From: Chlorops oryzae
Taxonomy: Eukaryota; Arthropoda; Insecta; Diptera; Chloropidae
DNA: 64,000 bases
Assembly: GCA_020466095.1 (NCBI GenBank)
Contig: CM035806.1
Coordinates: 145,279,420 to 145,343,419 of the forward strand
Direction of reading: 5' to 3'
Shown here piece by piece: positions 1-10,171 of this stretch. Numbering within the stretch: position 1 is the first letter of the stretch; the number at the start of each line of letters is the position of its first letter. The notes beneath the pieces are model-generated. The model worked only from the letters and a program-made list of their open reading frames with translations, made no database searches and had not been told where the DNA came from. Position numbers and translations under genes: made by a program.

Positions 1-1928
1 TGCTTGGACTCGAGGAGTATGCTGCGGCCAAGCATTCGGCGGCTGTAAGCAACTCGTCACCTTCGGTTAGTTCGCCAGAATCGCATAATTCCGATAGTTC
101 GGTCGAGGTGAACGTACGCAGTAATCCGTTGCTGCACCTGAGTGGCAAGCACGCCACGGCAGCAGCTTTGGAAACTGCCGCTGCAGCTGCTGCTGTCGCA
201 GCTGCAACCGGTGCGCCACCGCCGCAACTACGCAAAGACTTGCCACCATTCCTGCCGTTACATTTCCCAGCTGGGCTCGCATCGATGCCTGTGATGCCGC
301 CGCCAACGTTTCTGCCTCCCTCGCATCTCCTCTTCCCCGGCTACCATCCCGCATTGTACCCCCATCATCAGGGCCTTTTAAAACCGCTGCCCGAGCATCA
401 GCAGGCGGCAGCGGCTGCTGCTATGCAGCAACTCTTTGCGAGCAGTACGGCTAGCACAGCTGTCGGTGGCGGTGGCGGCGGCGGCGGCAGTGCTGCAATC
501 GTTGGAAGTGTCTCGACGACAGTAACAAATATGACAACAAATCGATATGTGACGGCGCATAGTGTCCCACAGCCGCATCAGCAACATCATTCGCCCAATC
601 GACTGCTGCATTTTAAGGAAGAACAGCACAATACCCTGAAGAATGTTGCGGGTAGTATTGGTGCAACGTCCGCATCAGCATCGGCATCAACATCGACCGT
701 AATAGCCGGTACGTCACCAACGCTAGCAACCCAAACTAGCAGCAATAGCAATCATTTACCGAATGGCAGCAAAGCTGGCGAAGATTTCTCCTCCTCGACG
801 CGTTTCTATTTGGACGCAATCCTGAAGTCAGACCGTGGTCGCAGCAACTCACCGCCAGCGATAACGCCAATATCAACGAAATTATCGGCGCCCAAGCATG
901 ACCATTCGATATCGGCGCTCTTTACTCCGAAATCTGATGCCGGTACACGAGAGCGGCCCAAAAGTCAGTTCAGAAATGATTGTAATTTTGAGGAATCAGT
1001 GATTGGAGCTGGTGACAAAGTCACCGGAGGCGTTAAAGCGACAATGCGACCTCCCAATGGCGAGGGCGCTTCCGAAAGTGATAGCGGTGAGGATCTTGTG
1101 GTTTCTATGACACCACCGCGCTCACCGGCCGTCACAGCAGTGCGGCAGAATCGTACAAGGGACAGTACACACGCCCAAGATGATCCAATCGATTTAAGCA
1201 TGAAGCCAACAACTGGCGGCGGCGGCGGTGTTGGCTGTGGCGAAGCGTCCGAGAATTGCGATGATTCACTTTGTTGCTCGCGCGGATCGAGCAGCGACTC
1301 CAAGCCGCCAACTTTAGCTGCATCGGTCAGTCCACGTCGCAAAAAGGGAAAAGTAAACGTCGACGGTGAGGATTTCGCAATCAAACTCGAAGTCGATGAA
1401 GATGATGAGGACGTTGAGGAGAAGGAAGGCGGTGACGCACACGGGGATGGGGATGCGGAAGAGGATGCGTACGCGGACGTGGAGGCGACTCCGGACGAGG
1501 AGGATGACGATGACGACGATGATGACATGAGTACGGTCGAGACCGTCAAGAGCGCTATTCAGAACGACATCAACATCAACATTAATAATAATAATAATAA
1601 TCATAATAACAACAACAACAACAATAGCAATAGCAATAGCGATAGCAATAGCAACAACAACAACAACAACAATAGCTGCAGTAGCAACAATAAGAACAGT
1701 TGTAAGAAACGACGGCAATCCATTGACGTGGAAACATCCAGCGATGGCGAGAATTTAGACTCGAGCAAGCGGAAACTGAGCAGGATCGCCGAATTGGTCG
1801 AGTCCGAAGTTGAGCGTGTCGAAAGCAAATGCGTCAAATTGTTATTGGACGCGGAGAGTATCAACAATAATGTAGAACAAAAACTTCTCCGAAAACTAAG
1901 TCCACTCGACCTGACAACAAAGGTGTAA
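1..1928 (+). CDS. knrl: knirps-related (knrl) nuclear receptor, C-terminal 641 residues, 5' partial
   Basis: Seen: an open frame from the left edge (first whole codon at 3) to TAA at 1926-1928. In fragment numbering it has an Ala-rich run at about 53-70, a Pro-rich conserved block at 77-131 (RKDL, SMPVMPPP, PPSHLLFPGYHPALY), a Gly run at about 154-162, FYLDAILKS at 268, LVVSMTPPRSP at 365, PIDLSMKP at 395, a long Asp/Glu tract at about 463-511, an Asn/Ser homopolymer region at about 521-563, basic KKRR near 568 (possible NLS) and the C-terminal end PLDLTTKV at 634-641. Known: the Knirps family (kni, knrl, eg) are DNA-binding orphan receptors without a ligand-binding domain that repress transcription partly through the corepressor CtBP, which binds PxDLS. 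The LLFPGYHPALY block, the acidic and Asn-rich tail and the DLTTKV end fit knrl rather than kni or eg. The two-zinc-finger DNA-binding domain must be upstream. An in-frame GTG at 108 is not a start, because the frame stays open upstream of it. Roles in head, trachea and wing-vein patterning are inferred from Drosophila. Confidence 0.92.
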   Translation, partial: LGLEEYAAAKHSAAVSNSSPSVSSPESHNSDSSVEVNVRSNPLLHLSGKHATAAALETAAAAAAVAAATGAPPPQLRKDLPPFLPLHFPAGLASMPVMPPPTFLPPSHLLFPGYHPALYPHHQGLLKPLPEHQQAAAAAAMQQLFASSTASTAVGGGGGGGGSAAIVGSVSTTVTNMTTNRYVTAHSVPQPHQQHHSPNRLLHFKEEQHNTLKNVAGSIGATSASASASTSTVIAGTSPTLATQTSSNSNHLPNGSKAGEDFSSSTRFYLDAILKSDRGRSNSPPAITPISTKLSAPKHDHSISALFTPKSDAGTRERPKSQFRNDCNFEESVIGAGDKVTGGVKATMRPPNGEGASESDSGEDLVVSMTPPRSPAVTAVRQNRTRDSTHAQDDPIDLSMKPTTGGGGGVGCGEASENCDDSLCCSRGSSSDSKPPTLAASVSPRRKKGKVNVDGEDFAIKLEVDEDDEDVEEKEGGDAHGDGDAEEDAYADVEATPDEEDDDDDDDDMSTVETVKSAIQNDINININNNNNNHNNNNNNNSNSNSDSNSNNNNNNNSCSSNNKNSCKKRRQSIDVETSSDGENLDSSKRKLSRIAELVESEVERVESKCVKLLLDAESINNNVEQKLLRKLSPLDLTTKV

Positions 1929-2370
1929 TGAAGGGTCCTACAAAAAAACAAACAAAAAATCCGGGGATCGCATGTGATTACAATGCTTAATATCCATTGC
2001 CTAGGCCGTTCCGTCCGTAAACGATTAAGACGGTCTGAAGCCGATCCCCGCTTTTCGCTTGAGAGTCTTAGAGAAAAGCTTAGCTCCTCTAATTTTTCAT
2101 ATGACGCTCCCATGCACCCACACCCCCACACAAGAAGATACACATAGGAAATTTATTTCTATCAATTTAATATAAGATTTGTAGAGAAATATGGCGGCAA
2201 TGCCGAAGTTGATATACGCTACCAACAAAGAATATGAGATTCTAATCCGCAACTCTAAACGTTCCTCTCTCTCTCCTCTACCTTTCGATCGTTCTCACAG
2301 CTTTCTTAATTCCGAAGCTTCATTTAACAAGAATGTATTCTGAATGGAAAATTGAAACGTGAGTTAATGT
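1929..2370 (+). other. knrl 3' untranslated region (presumed)
   Basis: Complex sequence directly after the knrl stop, without long reading frames. No AATAAA is visible before the T-rich tract; the first AATAAA on this strand is near 2900, so the transcript end is unresolved. The call rests on position only. Confidence 0.55.
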
Positions 2371-2850
2371 TATGATTTTTTATTAATTTTTTATTTATTT
2401 ATTTTTTTATTTATTTATTTTTTTATTTATTCATTTTTTTATTTACTTATTTTCTATTTAATTAATTTTTTTTTTACTTATTTATTTTTTATTTTATTAT
2501 TTTTTTTATATTTTATTATATTTTTTTTATATTTTTTTATTTTTATTTTATTATTTTATTATATTTTTTATATTTTATTATATTTTTTTATTTTATTTAT
2601 TCTACTATAATTTTTTATTATTTTTATTGTATTTATTCTTTTATATTTTTTTATTATATTTATTTATTTATTTTATTATATTTTTTTTTATTTTATTACA
2701 TTTTTTTTTTTATTATAATTTTTTTATTTTATTTATTTTATTATATTTTTTTGTATTAAATTTTTTTTTTTTATTTTATTTATTTTATTATATTTTTTTT
2801 TATTTTATTATATTTTTGTTATTATTTTTTGTTATTTGTTATCACGTGCT
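2371..2850. repeat. T-rich low-complexity tract (TTTATT-type)
   Basis: About 480 bp composed almost only of T with scattered A (TTTATT, TTTTATTATA and similar). The Phe/Leu/Tyr-only reading frame inside it is a composition artefact. Confidence 0.9.
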
Positions 2851-4028
2851 CCCACTTCTAACGCAATAATTTTACCATTTAGGGTTAAAATTTGCACAAT
2901 AAAAAGTTAGTGGTGGTTACCCTACACATATTAGAGATGGCATCGATACTAATTTCATCGATATCGATTTCGCTTTTTATTATTTTTGACCTATGGGAGC
3001 GACCACTGTGCATGGTTGCAGGAAAAAATGAAACCCTGAACCTTTACAAAAAGGGGTTCGGTTCTCGGTTCGGTTGAAACATTTGTAAAAAAAAAAAACT
3101 TCGGTTCGGTTCATCAGCAGATAAAAGCGGTTTTCCGGCTCAAAACCGGTTCACGTCCCTGGATTAAACCTTTTCCATTCGTTTTGGTCGAACCTTCCCT
3201 GCTTCCTATAAATTTTTTTTTTTTGACATTTATGAATGAAATTAATATTTCTTTCAACATTGAAATGATTGATTGATTGATCGATTGATGCCCTCAAAAG
3301 CACTCATCCTTATGTGAATTTCTTTAGCGTAGATTATAGCACATTCCAATAGAGATCCCCTTAAGATATTAGTCAATTAGCAAATTTATTTTATATGAAA
3401 ATTACTTAAAATTAAAATTTTAAATATATAGATATATATACAAATATATACAAATATAGAGCTATATACTATGTATTGAAGGTTTTTATAAAATATATAT
3501 ACATATATATATATATATATATGAATACATGATAGTAAACTATTTACATATGTTATAGACACGACAATATAGCGCGCTCTCTGCATATATACATATGAGA
3601 GATATATGCGATGGCGCTTAAGAGAGAATTTTCGAAGGCCTAGCATCTGACTATGGCATTCTATTATTTTTTTTTTCTTTTGATAAAAATCAAAATATAC
3701 AACAATTTACGATAAAAATAATTGGTGTTTATAAATTGAACGAAAAGAAGTCAATACAATAAGTCCGTTTTAAAGTGTTTAAAACGACAAAAAATTAAGG
3801 AAAAAATATGAACGAAAGTTTTAATTCTTAAAGGACGGTACCGATCAGGCATTAACTGTCAAACTCCATATAAAAAAGTTGCGTTATAATTTTGCTATAT
3901 GGGTTTTTTCGCTCTCACTATGCGAATCCATATCCAGGATTATCTTAATCAAATCACAGCTCAAGTTTAGCGCGCGAATTCTACGATAAACTCTACAAAG
4001 ATAATTTAGCACCTTCTCGATCCCGGCC
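2851..4028. other. Intergenic, no gene seen
   Basis: A/T-rich sequence with a short ATTG run near 3268-3290 and a (TA)n microsatellite near 3497-3523. A GGTTC-rich patch at about 3050-3160 (CGGTTCGGTT motifs) looks repeat-like but could not be delimited. No supported coding sequence. Confidence 0.6.
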
Positions 4029-4661
4029 TTGGTTGGTTGTTCGGTTGGTTGGCTGGTTGGTTTGTTGGTTTGTTGGTTTGTTGGTTTGTTAGGTTTGTTG
4101 GTTGGTTGGTTGGTTTGTTGTTGTTGGTTGGTTGGTTGGTTTGGTTGGTTTGTTGTTTGGTTGATTGGTTGGTTTGTTGGTTTGTTGGTTTGTTGGTTTG
4201 TTGGTTGGTTGGTTGGTTGGTTGGTTGGTTGGTTGGTTGTTGGTTGGTTGGCTGGTTTGTTGGTTGGTTGGCTGGTTAGATTGTTGGTTGGTTGTTTGGT
4301 TGGTTGGGTGGTTGGTTGGTTGGTTGGTTGGTTGGCTGCTTGGTTGGTTCGTTGGTTCGTTGGTTGGTTGGTTGGTTGGTTGGTTGGTTGGTTGGTTGGT
4401 TGGTTGGTTGGTTGGTTGGTTGGCTGCTTGGTTGGTTCGTTGGTTGGTTGGTTGGTTGGTTGGTTGTTGTTTGGTTGGTTAGTTGGTGGGTTGGTTGGTT
4501 GGTTGGTTATTTGGTTATTTGGTTATTTGGTGGGTTGGTTGGTTGGTTGATTGGCCGGTTTGTTGGTTTGTTGGTTGGTTGGCTGGCTGGATTGTTGGTT
4601 GGTTGTTTGGTTGGTTGATTGGTTGGTTGGGTGGTTGGTTGGTTGGTTTGTTGGTTGGTTG
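4029..4661. repeat. (TTGG)n / (CCAA)n microsatellite, about 630 bp
   Basis: Nearly continuous TTGG repeats with interruptions such as TTTG, CTGG and TTCG. All three plus-strand frames stay open and give Trp/Leu/Val/Gly-only peptides, which is a repeat artefact. It directly abuts the 3' end of a minus-strand SINE (4662-4848), so the array may have grown from the SINE tail. Confidence 0.95.
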
Positions 4662-4848
4662 TATGTATGCCTCACATGGTAAAGTTGTGATACCACGAAA
4701 AATGCGAAATGAAGGAAGAAAAGAATCAGAAAAAACGACCTAACTGACATCCACGCCCGAGCTGGGAGTTGAACCTACAGCCTCTCGCATCGTTAGTTGG
4801 TATCTCGCATCGTTAGTTGGCATCTCGCCCAACGACGCCACGGAGGCC
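4662..4848 (-). mobile_element. tRNA-derived SINE, copy A
   Basis: Read on the minus strand it starts GGCCTCCGTGGCGTCGTTGG. It has an A-box-like TGGCGTCGTTGG and a B box GGTTCAACTCC about 60 nt later, followed by a body containing GTCGTTTTTTCTG and ATTTTTCGTGGTATCA and ending near ATGTGAGGC. The same order of blocks occurs at 58935-59093 on the plus strand. Spaced RNA polymerase III A and B boxes plus a shared non-tRNA body define a tRNA-derived SINE. An internal 20-bp duplication (CGATGCGAGATACCAACTAA-type unit) separates the two boxes more than in copy B. Family name not recognised. Confidence 0.8.
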
Positions 4849-5023
4849 GACGATCTCGGCCTTAATAAAAAAAAAGAAGAACATTTTGAACGTCAAAACT
4901 GTACGTGAATATGGATGCTCTTTAAAAAAAAAAAACATACGGTATGGGTGATGTCTTTTCCTACCATATTTCACACTTTTGGATGGGCATATCTACTGCA
5001 GAATATTAATCCTGAGAGCATCT

Positions 5024-5440
5024 ACACTGAGCGAACGTACCTAACCATGATTTTTTTAAAAGGGCGCATTGTATATTTATTGGTTGATTTAAAGGAAATA
5101 TGTTTAATTACATTTCTTTACGTTCGGTATAATTCTCATTTGGTTTATAAAATAAGACATAAGAATTTATTCAACTTAGAAGTTTTTAAGCATTGCGAAA
5201 GCAGTCACGACAACAGAGTGACAAATTATATTGTCATTTCAATTATGTCCGTGGTTGGTTCAACATTTTAAATTTAAATCCATTTTTGAAAATTATCATG
5301 TCCATTCAACCTGAAATGTGATTGATTCAAAAGGAAAATTTTTGTTTTTTCCAACAAGAAAATTTGTTAAAATTAAAAATATTCATTGTTGAAGCCAACT
5401 GGTTAAATAGTTTTGTGGATGATATTTTTCTCTGTGTATA
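5024..5440. repeat. Interspersed repeat, shortened relative of 15356-16020
   Basis: Begins CACTGAGCGAAC and ends at TTTCTCTGTGT. Long blocks match the copy at 15356-16020 (TAACCATGATTTTTTTAAAA, GGAAATATGTTTAATTACAT, TTCAATTATGTCCGTGGTTG). Relative to that copy it lacks about 110 bp including the left inverted repeat, and a second internal block. Confidence 0.75.
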
Positions 5441-5845
5441 AATTTTTTTTTTTTTTTTGTGGTTAAAATTTCGTCTGTGTAAAATTTAGAAAAATCTTTT
5501 TAAGTTTTTTGTTTTATTATTATAATTCATTTGTTTTATCTTCATATCTCAACTAGTTTTTTGAGATATGGAGTTTTGAAAAAAGAAAAAGATTACTCAA
5601 ATATTTTTCGAGGATATTTTAAGGAATTTGAAAATAGAAGCCTATTGGTCTCAAAAATATTATGACTAGAGCTCGGATTTTGTATATTTTGAATTATTTG
5701 AATTTATTGAATATTTTGCATTTTTTTGCATTTAACTGTGCTTTTTGAATATTTTATTCACTGAAGTAGTTTGAATTTTTTTTTTTTTAATATTTTATTA
5801 ATATTTTGATTTTTTTGGATTTTTTAAAAATTTTTTTTGAATATA

Positions 5846-7131
5846 TTAGGTGTAGTAAAAAGAAATCCATTATTTTTCCAATAGATGGCGTTATTTATCT
5901 GCATCTCGCGTTGTATAAGTCCGATCGTGTTCCGCTAGGGGGCATTAGAAAGATGACAGTTCCTACTAAAAAAGCTTTTTTGACACTTTTTTGATTGATT
6001 GATTCAGTTTTGTTTGAGAGCTTGTCAAAGATGGACATCAGCAAAGAGAAAATTCGCTACATTTTACAGTTTTTCTTCGATAAGGGAGAAAACGCAAGCC
6101 AGGCGGCTGAAAATGTGAATAGCGTTTATGGACCTGATACTGTAACAGCCAATCATGCGCAATTTTGGTTTCGTCGATTCCGTTCCGGTAACTTCGATGT
6201 CAAGGATGCACCACGCACTGGAAGGCCAATTGTCGAAAATGTCGATAAAATCATGGAAATTATCGAGTCCGACCGTCATGTTAGCACTGTTTCGATTGCA
6301 AAAGAGCTAAAGATTGCACAAAAAACCGTTTGGAACCATTTGAATAAGGCTGGATACACAAAGAAGCTCGATGTATGGGTGCCACACGAGTTAACGCAAA
6401 AAAACCTCAAAGACCGAATTTCCATCTGCGAATCGCTGCTGAACCGCAACAAAATCGACCCATTTCTGAAGCGGTTGGTGACTGGTGATGAAAAGTGGGT
6501 CACTTACGACAACGTCAAGCGAAAACGGTCGTGGTCGAAACACGGTGAACCGGCGGAAACGGTGGCCAAGCCAGGATTGACGGCCAGGAAGGTTTTGCTG
6601 TGTGTTTGGTGGGATTGGCAGGGAATTATCTACTATGAGCTGCTCCCATACGGCAAAACTCTTAACTCGGAACTCTACTGTCAATAATTGGACCGTTTGA
6701 AGGAAGCAATCGGCCATAAGCGGCCAGCTTTGGCCAATAGGAGAGGAATTGTGTTCCATCAGGACAACGCCAGGCCACACACATCGATAGTGACTCGCCA
6801 GAAGCTCCGGGAGTTTGGTAGGGAGGTTCTTCTGCATCCACCTTATAGTCCAGACCTGGCACCAAGTGATTACCATCTGTTCCTGTCCATGGCGAACAAT
6901 TTTGCTGGTGAAACATTCGCTTCAAGAGAGGCTTCTGAAATTCGACTGTCTCAATTTTTTGCTAATAGGAACGAGGGCTTCTATGAGAGAGGCATAATGA
7001 AATTACCTTTAAAATGCCAACAAGTTATCGAACAAAACGGCGCATATTTGACCTAAATCGGGTCATTCTAACTATCTTAAATAAAGTCCTCAATTTAATG
7101 CAAAAATAATGGATTTTTTTACTACACCTAA
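5846..7131 (+). mobile_element. mariner element, 1286 bp
   Basis: Inverted termini TTAGGTGTAGTAAAAA...(5') and its complement at the 3' end, ending CTACACCTAA at 7131. The two TIRs (about 30 bp) differ by a 2-nt indel. Flanked by TA on both sides (5844-5845 and 7132-7133), the Tc1/mariner target duplication. Contains one transposase frame with a single nonsense codon and an AATAAA at 7080-7085. The length is typical of mariner. It is inserted inside a hAT-like MITE. Confidence 0.95.
6031..7056 (+). pseudogene. mariner transposase (DD34D), one in-frame stop
   Basis: The frame opens at ATG 6031 and runs to TAA at 7054-7056, 341 codons in all, interrupted only by TAA at 6685-6687 (codon 219), which could come from one C-to-T change in a CAA codon. 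Visible marks: an N-terminal helix-turn-helix region (SQAAENVNSVYG, then SIAKELKIAQKTVWNHL), the linker WVPHEL at about 116-121, TGDEKW with catalytic Asp153, HQDNARPH with Asp245 and YSPDLAPSDYHLF with Asp280. The last two aspartates are separated by 34 residues, the mariner DD34D signature. The enzyme would cut and paste the element at TA sites. With codon 219 a stop it lacks two of three catalytic residues and should be inactive, though the otherwise undamaged frame suggests a recent loss. Confidence 0.93.
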
Positions 7132-7193
7132 TATTTTTATATTTTTTTTTTTTCATTTTTTTACATATTCAAATTCCGAGCCATAGTTATGAC

Positions 7194-8371
7194 GTTGTTC
7201 CTATAGAAATTTAAACAAAACTTTGAAATAATTTTCAACGTTCTACGTGGGACGGGGGCAAACAAAGAGTCCAGAATATAATCGATCGTAGAGCCCAAAT
7301 TTGGGGAGACTTCTTCATAATTCTTTAAATGAAAGAACTCAAGAAGGTATTCCTTGAGATTAAAACAACAATAATAAAAAAGGAAACAGTTACTTAACAA
7401 CGACAACAACAACAACAACATTAACAGATATTATGATAGAAACACGAATAGCTACAAAGTACTTTGGGTCGACCGTTCGAGCCGACAGACATGCTTCTCA
7501 GGCACATATCAGAAACGATCAAGATTTCAATTCAACACAAAATGCAGCTCATTTGCATCGGCAGTGGCAGCGACTGTAACTGTCACTGTCACTGTGAGTG
7601 TGACTGTCAAACGAAAGAGCAATGTCTGCAGCAAAGATTTAACAAGAGCGGCAGCAGCAGCAGCTGCGACGGCAACCAAGGGCAACGTGCAACGAAAAGT
7701 GTCAAGCTGCATGTCTATCACCGATAATAGTCGCGTGGTGAGTGGAGATGCTCTGAGCCAAGAGCTGCGCATCAAAGTTGAAAGGACTGAAAACTGCGGC
7801 AAGCAACAATCGGCGAGCTGCTGCTGCTGCTGCTGAACGCCCGCGGTAATGTATTCAAGCAAAATGCGCTTCATGCATTCGGCTCATGCGGCATGCTCCA
7901 ATTGAATGTCGCTTGCGGGAATTGAAATTTTTCTATGAGCACAAGACGCTAGGGAGGCATCAACTTTCGATTCGATGCGGTTCGATCGGCGTTTGTCGTG
8001 GCATTGTTGCTTTTGTTTATGTGGGCACGTCAAACGTCAAATCATGTAGGACAATATGTTTGCAACGAAGGCAACAATAACAACAACAGCAACAGCAACA
8101 CAAACGACACCAAAGGTGGCAAAAACAATGTCTCACCCCTGCATGCGCTCAATGCAATTGCAGCAGAAATATTTGCAAATGTCACACACGAACGACAGAC
8201 AGCGGCCGACGATCGAACGATGGATGCACCCGAACGTCAGAAACTTCGCTCTCGATTTCATGTCATGTCACTCATCGGCCGAGGTGAAACTTGCATTCCC
8301 TTTCCAGTCGTTGCGCTCTCTCTCGCTCGCGATCTGTCTCTGCCTATCGTTCTCTTCACTTCGTTAGGCCA
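7194..8371. other. Intergenic, no gene seen
   Basis: Fairly complex DNA with short CAA, GCA/CTG and ACTGTC runs (7400-7420, 7570-7610, 7820-7835, 8080-8105). Overlapping reading frames on both strands of 90-136 codons are Ala/Gln/Thr/Val-rich products of these runs, with no recognisable domain. This is one of the more complex islands of the window and a candidate for regulatory DNA. Confidence 0.5.
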
Positions 8372-8530
8372 CCAGTTTTTATACCCAAAAAACAAATCGG
8401 CATATTAGTTTTGTGCGGATCTTGTAACAGCTAGACCAAAGCTCCGTAAATATAGACAAGTACATTGTACATACATTATTCTTGATCGGTTTAGAGATGC
8501 CGTCCGTCTGGCTGCCAGTCTCTGGTCGAA
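8372..8530. mobile_element. Diverged mini-me-like repeat fragment
   Basis: TTTTTATACCCAAAAAAC..., then GTAACAG, then TTCTTGATCGG followed by CCGTCCGTCTGG. This order matches the start / core / GTCY layout of the copies at 10172 and 18640, but it is strongly diverged and short. Confidence 0.55.
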
Positions 8531-9553
8531 TCTCTTTCCAAACGGCTCGAATCGATCACGTCAAAATTTGGTACATTGGGACCCGAGAACGATCCGCCCA
8601 CCGTCATGCCCACAAATGGAGATTTTGTCGTAACTTCCGAAGTAAAAGGCGTGGAAGCTTCAAGTTCGTTACATAGGTTGACCAGGACGAATGAAAAGTT
8701 TGATAGTCACCAGCCCAAATATATTTATTTTTTGTCACAAAACATAGTGCGCCAATATTTTCGGGACTGGCTGGGTATATCAAAGTCGGGCTCGACCGGC
8801 TTGAGCTTTCTTGCTTGTTTACAATTGAAATAATTTTTTTTTTTTTTAACTTTTTTTTCGTTTTCAATTTAAGGAAACTGCGAGTGTCGCGAAGCAATAT
8901 CGGCAATGATCGTTTGGGGGATTTTTGTTTTTGTTTTTTGTTTTTTGTGACTCAACAATTGACAGGAGTTTGACAGTTGAGAAGCGCATTTCGTGCAATT
9001 ACGCCAAGATTGATTGAAATCGCTTTGCGATTGATTGTTTGCATTCTCGGTTTGAAATTTTTCTCACCTCCAAGAAGCGGCTCAAGAGTAAAGAAAACAA
9101 CAGCAGCCGAAATGGTCTAAAGAATCGTTAAAGCGAAACGGCTCAAAACAATAGAAGAATTCAGTTGCAATTGACACGGATAAAAATCTGTGTTTATGCT
9201 TTAAGCTTTAAGCTTCAAGGTGACAGGCGTGTATAGTGCAGTGTGAAGTGACTTTTCAGCATTCTTCGCTGTCATTTACATGTGTCAAAAGCGTTCGCAT
9301 TACCACGGATCTCCGCCTAATAGGACCATAAATTGATTATTCTTTCTTTCTCGCTAAATTGATGATGGACTCTTTTCAGTTTTCGGTTGAAATTTTATTC
9401 GAATGAAAATGAGCCAAAAAAGCGAACTTTTGTTTGAAGTCAAAATTTGTGATGCTGAGTGTGATGATCTAGCAATTCAATCAGTTTCATTTATTTTAAG
9501 AGATTTCAATGAAAATTGATTCCCCATAAAAAATTTTAACATCCCCCCCAAAG
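8531..9553. other. Intergenic, no gene seen
   Basis: A/T-rich, with homopolymer T and A runs near 8830-8860 and 8925-8950. No coding signal, RNA gene or delimited repeat recognised. Confidence 0.5.
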
Positions 9554-9965
9554 CAGGGATCGGCAAAAAAAATTTTTTTTTAATTTTCGATTTTTTGATT
9601 ATAATTTATTCCATAGGTGGTACTTCATAATTTTTGATTATTGAATAAAAAGAAATCAGAAATTAGAAATATAAAATTTCTGAATAATGAAAAATTGATA
9701 ATTAAAATTCCAAAAATTCGGATTGAAAATAACAGGGACCCGAAATAATAATTATTGAAATTTCAGATTTTCAAAAAGTTGCATTTTTTTCAAAGAAAAT
9801 TATTTAAAATCTTTGTATAACTTTTACAAATTCAAAAAATTCAATAAGTCTTTGCAGAACTTTTTCTTTCCAATTTTTGGTTTTTACGTTTCTTAATAAT
9901 TAAGTTCAGAAAAATCAAGTTCGCTACTTAAGTCTTTCGTTTTATAGCACTGTACGCAGGAGTTG

Positions 9966-10090
9966 CTTTTTATACCCGACACACTCTGTGTCGAGGGTAT
10001 ATTGCGTTTGTGTGGTTGTGTGTAACACCCATAACCAGTCGAGATAGACCATTCCAAACATGTCCTAATCTAATCTCCTGGAGCCGCTGA
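9966..10090 (+). mobile_element. mini-me-type fragment (type B head)
   Basis: Matches, in opposite orientation, the right end of the repeat at 18640-19492: TTTATACCCGACACACTC, GGGTATATTGCGTTTGTGTG, TAACACCC and CCAGTCGAGATAGACCA. The part carrying the microsatellite is absent. Lies inside the hAT-like element. Confidence 0.7.
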
Positions 10091-10171
10091 TTATTTCCAT
10101 GCCAATTTCTAATGGGATATCTCGACTTTTATTCAAAAACTCCGTACATTTGGAAATATGATTTGATTTTT

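Larger units (their letters stand above)
5667..7185. mobile_element. hAT-like MITE, copy 1, split by a mariner
   Basis: Starts TAGAGCTCGGATTTTG and ends with the inverted form ...AAATTCCGAGCCATA. Flanked by ATTATGAC (5659-5666) and GTTATGAC (7186-7193), an 8-bp TSD with 7 of 8 identical. Without the mariner it is about 230 bp, and the interior is very T-rich. Copies at 38074-38390 and 47175-47524 have the same ends with perfect 8-bp duplications. An 8-bp TSD and a YAG-type terminus are hAT traits. No coding capacity of its own. Confidence 0.85.

Noticed and set aside
965..2143. Long minus-strand frames opposite knrl (965-1549, 1314-1718, 1601-2143)
   Set aside because: They are Ser-, Val/Ile- or Leu-rich complements of the Asp/Glu and Asn codon runs of knrl, with no domain.
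2932..3161. Possible hAT element (TAGAGATGGCATCGAT... / inverse of CAGGGACGTGAACCGG)
   Set aside because: The ends are only loosely similar, and the flanking 8-mers ACACATAT and GATTAAAC do not match.
4029..4750. Trp/Gly/Leu/Val-only frames resembling membrane proteins
   Set aside because: All three plus frames are open through a TTGG microsatellite; pure repeat translation.
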